DNA of 64,000 nt from positions 2,175,001 through 2,239,000 of the forward strand of contig LR746277.1 in NCBI GenBank assembly GCA_902729315.2, read 5' to 3'. The notes below the pieces were generated by a model that saw only the letters and a list, made by a program, of their open reading frames with translations, ran no database searches and had not been told where the DNA came from. Positions 59,128 to 64,000 of the stretch are shown here, piece by piece (the stretch's first letter is position 1; every line of letters starts with the position of its first letter). The position numbers and the translations under genes are program-made. Source of the stretch: Spirodela intermedia (lineage: Eukaryota > Streptophyta > Magnoliopsida > Alismatales > Araceae).

Positions 59128-61179
59128 ATGGTTGCGAATTCAGAGCGGCGTTTCCTGACCTTGCCGGCGGTGCCGCCGTGCGACGGCGTCTCGCCGGGGG
59201 CGCTTCTGCAGGCGCTGGTAGCGCTCGGTAGGGGCATCAAGAGATGTCATCGGGTTCTGTCCTTCCCCACGCAGAGGAGGATCGTGCGAGAGGTGGTGAG
59301 GGAAGTCGGCGTCTTGCTGGAGTTCTTCGAGGAGGTCTACGACAGGGACGGTGGCACCGCCGTCGACCTACCGGACTCCGCCATCGTGAGCCTCTCCGAG
59401 ATCTACGTCGCCTTTCAGAAGATACGGCACCTGGTGAGGGACTGCGGCCGCAGAGGGGCCCGGCTATGGGTGCTGCTCAAGTCCGACTCGGTGTCGAGCG
59501 AGTTCCGTGTCCTGGTCCGGTCGGTCGCCACCGCCCTCGATGTGCTTCCGCTGGCGGCAATTGACGTGCCGGTGGAGGTCAAGGAGTCGGTGCGACTGGT
59601 GGCGGACCAGGCGTGGAGAGTCAACTTCGCGAATGACCCCGCCGACGACCTTGTATCGAAGGGGCTCCGCTCGATACTGGCGCAATTCGAGAAGGAAATC
59701 CCCCCCGATCGGGGTTCGATGCAGCGGATCCTCAATCACCTGCAGATCCGGAGCTGGACGGATTGCGATAAAGAGATCCTGTTCCTAGAGGAAGAACTCG
59801 GCGCTGCCCTGAGCGTCGACGGCGGATTGGTGGAGATCTCCCTCCTCAGCGGCCTGCGCGGATTCGTGCTCTACGCCCGCAGCGTCGTCTTCGAGGCCAA
59901 GGACAGCAGGGGAGCCGACAGCCTGGATTGCATATTCGAAGAGAGGATCCCGAACCATCTGAATTTGGAAGAATTCAGGTGCCCAATCACTCTGGAGCTC
60001 ATGAAAGACCCCGTCACGGTTTCCACAGGGCAAACCTACGACCGTTCGTCAATCACCAAATGGCTCGCCGCCGGCAACCGCACCTGTCCCGTTACCGGGG
60101 CGCCGCTGCAGACCACCGACTTCGTCCCCAATTCCACCCTGCAGAAGCTCATCCGGCAGCTCTTCCAGGAAGACAAGATGCGAACTGGGGATTCCGTCGA
60201 CGACGGCCGGCGGCAATTCAGCAAGAATCTTCTCCCCGGGATCCCCGCAGCGGCGGGAGCCATCAAGCAGCTCTGCGGTTTCCTGGTCAACAAGCTGTCG
60301 AGTGGCTCGGAAGATGAGAAGATTAAGGCCGTCCTCGAGATTCGATTGCTCTCCAAGACAAACGTATTCGAGAGAGGGTGCCTCGTGGAGGCAGGGGCGG
60401 CGCCATGGCTTCTCGACCTCCACTACTCCCCCAATTCCTCCCTGCAGGATGGGGCGACGACGGCCGTGCTGAATCTGTCGAAGCATCCCATGGGGAGGAA
60501 GGCCGTCTTCGAGTACAGGAGCTTGAGCCCCGTCCTCTACGCCCTCACCAAGGGGCTCAGATCCGAAGCTCGTCAGAACGCCGCCGCCACCATCTTCTAC
60601 CTCTCCTCGGTGGAAGAGTACCGGAAAGCGATCGGGGAAACATCAGAGGTGATCCCGGCACTGGTGGGGCTCCTCAAGAAGGGCTCCGTACGTGGGAAGA
60701 AGAACGCCGCCGTGGCCCTGATCAGGCTCCTCTACTACCCCGGCAACCACCCGAAAGTGCTGGCGGCGGGGGCCATCTCTGAGCTCGTCGACCTCCTTTC
60801 CTCCGACAGAGAGGACCTCGTCGGCGACTGCCTGGCGGTTCTAGCCGCTCTGGCCGAGCAACCCGAGGGCGCATACGAGATCCTACAGTCCTCCGCCGTG
60901 CATTCCCTCGTCAGGATCCTGATCTCCCACTCCTATCCGACGGGGAAGGAGTACTGCCTCTCCGTCCTGCAACACCTCTGCACAGCCGGCGGAGCGAAGG
61001 TGGTGACCCTCCTGGAAAAGGTCCCATCCCTCGTCCCCGTGCTGCGTGTGGTTATCTCCGAGGGCTCCTCCCGAGCTTCCAAGAGGGCCAGCTCATTGAT
61101 CAGGTTGCTCCGCCAGGACCGCGCCTGCCCCGCCGTCCTCCCCCCCGCAGCTCAGAGAGAAGATGCTGTCCGTGCCTGA
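59128..61179 (+). CDS. U-box E3 ubiquitin ligase, PUB18/PUB19-like, single exon
   Basis: The 683-residue protein (AtPUB19 is 686 aa) begins [18 protein letters not shown], matching the RR(I/F)LT(F/L)PAV start of PUB18/19. Layout: an N-terminal helical UND-type domain (about 10-270); a U-box (about 281-352) with [23 protein letters not shown], a region that recruits the E2; then a C-terminal armadillo-repeat region (about 395-660) for substrate binding. The family ubiquitinates targets such as exocyst Exo70B1 and negatively regulates ABA and drought responses; that role is inferred here. The frame is open upstream to 58963, but the first ATGs there lie upstream of the likely TATA box. The tail after the ARM repeats (about 665-683) is Ala/Arg/Pro-rich and less conserved. 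The gene is GC-rich throughout, with no intron, as in the family. Confidence 0.94.
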   Translation: MVANSERRFLTLPAVPPCDGVSPGALLQALVALGRGIKRCHRVLSFPTQRRIVREVVREVGVLLEFFEEVYDRDGGTAVDLPDSAIVSLSEIYVAFQKIRHLVRDCGRRGARLWVLLKSDSVSSEFRVLVRSVATALDVLPLAAIDVPVEVKESVRLVADQAWRVNFANDPADDLVSKGLRSILAQFEKEIPPDRGSMQRILNHLQIRSWTDCDKEILFLEEELGAALSVDGGLVEISLLSGLRGFVLYARSVVFEAKDSRGADSLDCIFEERIPNHLNLEEFRCPITLELMKDPVTVSTGQTYDRSSITKWLAAGNRTCPVTGAPLQTTDFVPNSTLQKLIRQLFQEDKMRTGDSVDDGRRQFSKNLLPGIPAAAGAIKQLCGFLVNKLSSGSEDEKIKAVLEIRLLSKTNVFERGCLVEAGAAPWLLDLHYSPNSSLQDGATTAVLNLSKHPMGRKAVFEYRSLSPVLYALTKGLRSEARQNAAATIFYLSSVEEYRKAIGETSEVIPALVGLLKKGSVRGKKNAAVALIRLLYYPGNHPKVLAAGAISELVDLLSSDREDLVGDCLAVLAALAEQPEGAYEILQSSAVHSLVRILISHSYPTGKEYCLSVLQHLCTAGGAKVVTLLEKVPSLVPVLRVVISEGSSRASKRASSLIRLLRQDRACPAVLPPAAQREDAVRA

Positions 61180-61769
61180 TGGAGAGGACAGCCAATCCTC
61201 GGGGGCAAACTCTCTTCTTCAGATGAAGCCGCCGGTGCAGAAGAAAAGGTACCCCACTCGCAGGCCCATCCGGCAGACTCCTCCCTGGTTTCGGCGCCGG
61301 CGCTGACTCAGTTTTAAGGCGAGCTCGCCGCCGTAGCCACGCATTCTTTGGCAGAGGCAGATAAGTCCCTGCTGCAGCAACTCTTCCATAAACAGCTATT
61401 AACTTCTCCGATTCCCTTGAATAGAGGTCGATTAAGCGAGAAGGATAGAGGTCCTTCCTTCACTGCTCTTCCTTTCTCTCTCTCATCTTCTTGTGTTCTA
61501 CTATTTCTCCGACGATTGTGGAAACACAGCTCATCAACATACTCTGAGTTGTTCTGAAAAAATTTCCCCCCAGGGTACGTCCATATATATAAACATATAT
61601 TTACTCGAAGATCAAAAGCCAGGCTTCCAATGCAGAAATTAAATATATTTAGAGGGCGGTTAAACTTATCTGAAAACCTCCATTCGAATCTAACACAACG
61701 ACTGGATATCACCTCAACACCCTCCAAGCAAGAGGAGGAAGACAAGTGGAGGAGAAAGAAGGGAGGTTC
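61180..61769. other. Convergent spacer between the U-box gene and NHP2
   Basis: About 590 bp holding the 3' UTRs of both genes. No coding sequence is seen. Confidence 0.6.
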
Positions 61770-64000
61770 TCAGTACAGAGAGGACGCGAGATCCTTCACC
61801 TCTGATGCCACCTGCGCGTAGTCCGACTTCAGCTTCTCCTGCTCCTCCTGGGCAAGCTCCCCTTTGGCCGGCTTGGTCATCACCAGCACGCAGCAGGTGG
61901 GCCTCTTGGTGGCCCCCGCAGTGGCCAGATCCTGTGCCGAGGAAAACCAAAACCCACCAAAAGTTAACGCACGAAAGTAGGTGAGGTGGGAACTTTCCAA
62001 ATCCACACAGCTTGATTCTCGTTCTGCCTGGATCAATGTTCCTGTTCTAGGCGCTGAGCTATCAAAGGGAAAGAATTTAGACGAGAGGGGAAACAACGAT
62101 ACCTGCTTGGGAATAAACTCTGAAGCCAGATATTCAATTCAAACATTTAGAACTTGAGTGCTCATGCAAATCAAAATTTCCTAGATTTCTGCAGTACCCA
62201 AATCGAATTTTTCATGTTCTAGGCATTGAATTATCTTAATGAGATCCCAAATTTAACTTGATGAGATTAAAATAATGGTAATCCCAATTAAGAGACATTC
62301 CTGGGTGATTATCAAAAGTTATAGCGTGTGAAAGGGCCGCTCTCAAGATTCACCGCAGAAGATAAAAAACAGCATATCAAAGTGAGAGAAAACAATGAAA
62401 CGAGAGAAACATGAATTTTCGAAACACTATGATAAACATGATTACCCAACTAATGCACATCCCTGGGTGTTTAGCCGTAATTATTATGTCTAAAGGGATA
62501 GTCTCAAGGATCTGCTGAAGCAGATGTACAGCAAGATCAGAAGAGAAATAAAAGAAATAATACGGGCAAAAATTTCCGAAAAACTAAAGGTTCACCTCCT
62601 TTGAAGGGACGTAAACGTAGGGGATGTCGGCCTCCTCACATAGTATTGGGACGTGTGTAATCACATCAATGGGAGAGATGTTCCCAGCTATTACACACAA
62701 CCTGAGTAACAATAAATTAACCAGAGCTCAAGACTAGCTGCCCCTCAAAATTAGATGCATAAAAAATAAGGATCAGACAACTGTGATGATAATTACGGAT
62801 CTTATAATATAAACCGGAAAGACTGATTCGAAGTCCCATTATGAGATAAATAAATGCCAAAAACTCCATCTTCTCAGAATTTTTTTCCAATAAAGACAAT
62901 TTTGACTAGTTTTGGCTGGACCAAAAGAGGATCCGCACCTCTGAGCATCAGAGAATGGAGAAAGTCGAACAAAACAATGAAAACATTATATGTTTAAAGC
63001 TCAGGATAAATTCCATTCAAAAAGGCGAAAGTCACTAGGTGAGCAAGCGATCTAATGATGCTTGGAAATTTATTCTTAGAAACAATTAATTTCCTCGGCA
63101 TCAAAGGAGGGTAAGTAAAAAACATTAAAAAGGATTAAGCACGCTAAAACCAAATGAGACAGATTGGCTCTCTCTATGAAGAAATCGTCACAAGTGATGT
63201 AACCATTTGGCACGTCTTTAGGTGATGAGCAGGGTAACAAAATGTTAAATTTTTTAAAGCTATAAATTAAATCATCACCAAAGATGATATAGATTTTTTT
63301 GTAACAATAAGAACGAATGATACTCTAATATTCCGACGAAAACCGTCTGTACCCATAGAAAAAGAAATTTCAGACTCTTTCCTCTTAGAGAAGTACTTGT
63401 TGAGAAACGAAGAGCGAATCTGAAACAGTATAATCGATCAGAGCCTTCTTCCTGAATTTGCTCTGATCAAAAGCCAACAAAAGCTACATATAATATCTTA
63501 GCTGTACATTAATTTCCACAGGAAAACGTAAAAGTTAAGTCACATTAGCCCTTTTGCTCTTCGGAGGATATCGCCAGGCAGCCAAATTCTGAATTCTTCG
63601 AGTAGCGTGGGCTAATCCTTGCACTTGGCGTATATATATACCGTCTAATCACTCAAGCAGACAAATTTTTGGTTTTGAACTGTTCTTACTTTAGTGGGGC
63701 TTGCGAACCAGCATGAATCAAAGCTCCATGGAAAAGAAAACACACAGGTCGTCGAAAGCTCGGGATGTTAGCGAAATAAAAAGGAGAGAAAACTGAGATC
63801 CCACTGATAAGATAAACTGTCACTGGCATGGAGAGCAATTAGAATGCGTAGATTATTTATACATGGTTATCCAGGGGCTAGAAAAGGTGTATACCAGCAT
63901 CCAGTCTTTGGATGAGTGTTGAATCAGTATAACATAATAATATGAAAGACCTCGTCAGACGAAAAGGAAATTTGGGAGAATAGAGGAAGCCCACCCCTTG
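61770..64000 (-). CDS. NHP2: NHP2-type H/ACA snoRNP protein (L7Ae family), 3' part, cut by the window edge
   Basis: Visible exons: at least 64000-63995 (last six bases of an exon, ending AAG GG), 62701-62596 and 61931-61770; all join in phase. The readable protein is K-G-LCVIAGNISPIDVITHVPILCEE...YVYVPSKE followed by DLATAGATKRPTCCVLVM and a C-terminus ending DLASSLY. This is the C-terminal two-thirds of the L7Ae/NHP2 fold. NHP2 binds H/ACA guide RNAs with dyskerin, NOP10 and GAR1 for rRNA pseudouridylation in the nucleolus. The CVIAG and PTCCVL strings separate it from the 15.5K/SNU13 branch, where CV.RPV-like sequences are usual. The N-terminal RNA-binding part and the start codon lie beyond the right edge. 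Intron lengths are 664 and 1,293 nt. Confidence 0.9.

Noticed and set aside
1-64000. CRISPR arrays, bacterial operons, riboswitches, rRNA genes
   Set aside because: The window is plant nuclear DNA; no regularly spaced direct repeats with unique spacers and no rRNA-like sequence were seen.

Overview
This window is nuclear DNA from a flowering plant. The evidence is spliced genes with GT-AG introns, plant-only proteins (a chloroplast CAS calcium sensor, a CONSTANS-like B-box/CCT factor, a PUB-type U-box ligase), AT-rich intergenic DNA and decayed Ty1/copia, Ty3/gypsy and LINE remnants. Several single-exon genes are very GC-rich while introns and spacers are AT-rich. That contrast is common in monocots and some early-diverging angiosperms, but the species cannot be fixed from sequence alone. 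I rebuilt the gene models by eye from ORFs, splice sites and remembered family sequences. In every multi-exon model the exon phases close exactly, but no alignment was run.

Layout, left to right. 1-13 kb: a GH81 endo-1,3-beta-glucanase (-) and a seven-exon RBM25-type splicing factor (-) with a 4.5-kb intron. 13-18.6 kb: AT-rich DNA with one GC-rich island. 18.6-32 kb: CAS (+) and a peroxisomal acyl-activating enzyme of the AAE17/18 type (+), adjacent and co-oriented. 32.8-43.9 kb: five genes, all on the minus strand: a tetraspanin, a type-2 tryptophan synthase beta chain (with a copia gag relic in its last intron), a CONSTANS-like gene with a single B-box, and an STK16/ATPK3-like kinase (four complete genes, plus the CAS/AAE17 pair to their left on the other strand). 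44-59 kb: a gene-free, repeat-rich block with three copies of a 1.5-1.7 kb repeat and degenerate LINE and gypsy pieces. 59-61.2 kb: a single-exon PUB18/19-like E3 ligase (+). 61.8 kb to the right edge: the 3' part of an NHP2-type L7Ae protein (-), cut by the window end.

The genes do not form one pathway. They cover RNA processing (RBM25, NHP2), chloroplast signalling and amino-acid metabolism (CAS, TSB2), peroxisomal acyl activation, membrane and signalling proteins, and transcriptional or ubiquitin regulation. From memory, CAS/AAE17 and the STK16-like kinase/NHP2 pair are also close neighbours in Arabidopsis (At5g23060/At5g23050 and At5g08160/At5g08180), so two ancestral gene neighbourhoods may be visible here. 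I found no convincing undescribed system. The most notable points are the one-B-box CONSTANS-like protein with a group-I tail, the copia relic that abuts a splice donor, two local tandem duplications between genes, and the unclassified 1.7-kb repeat family.
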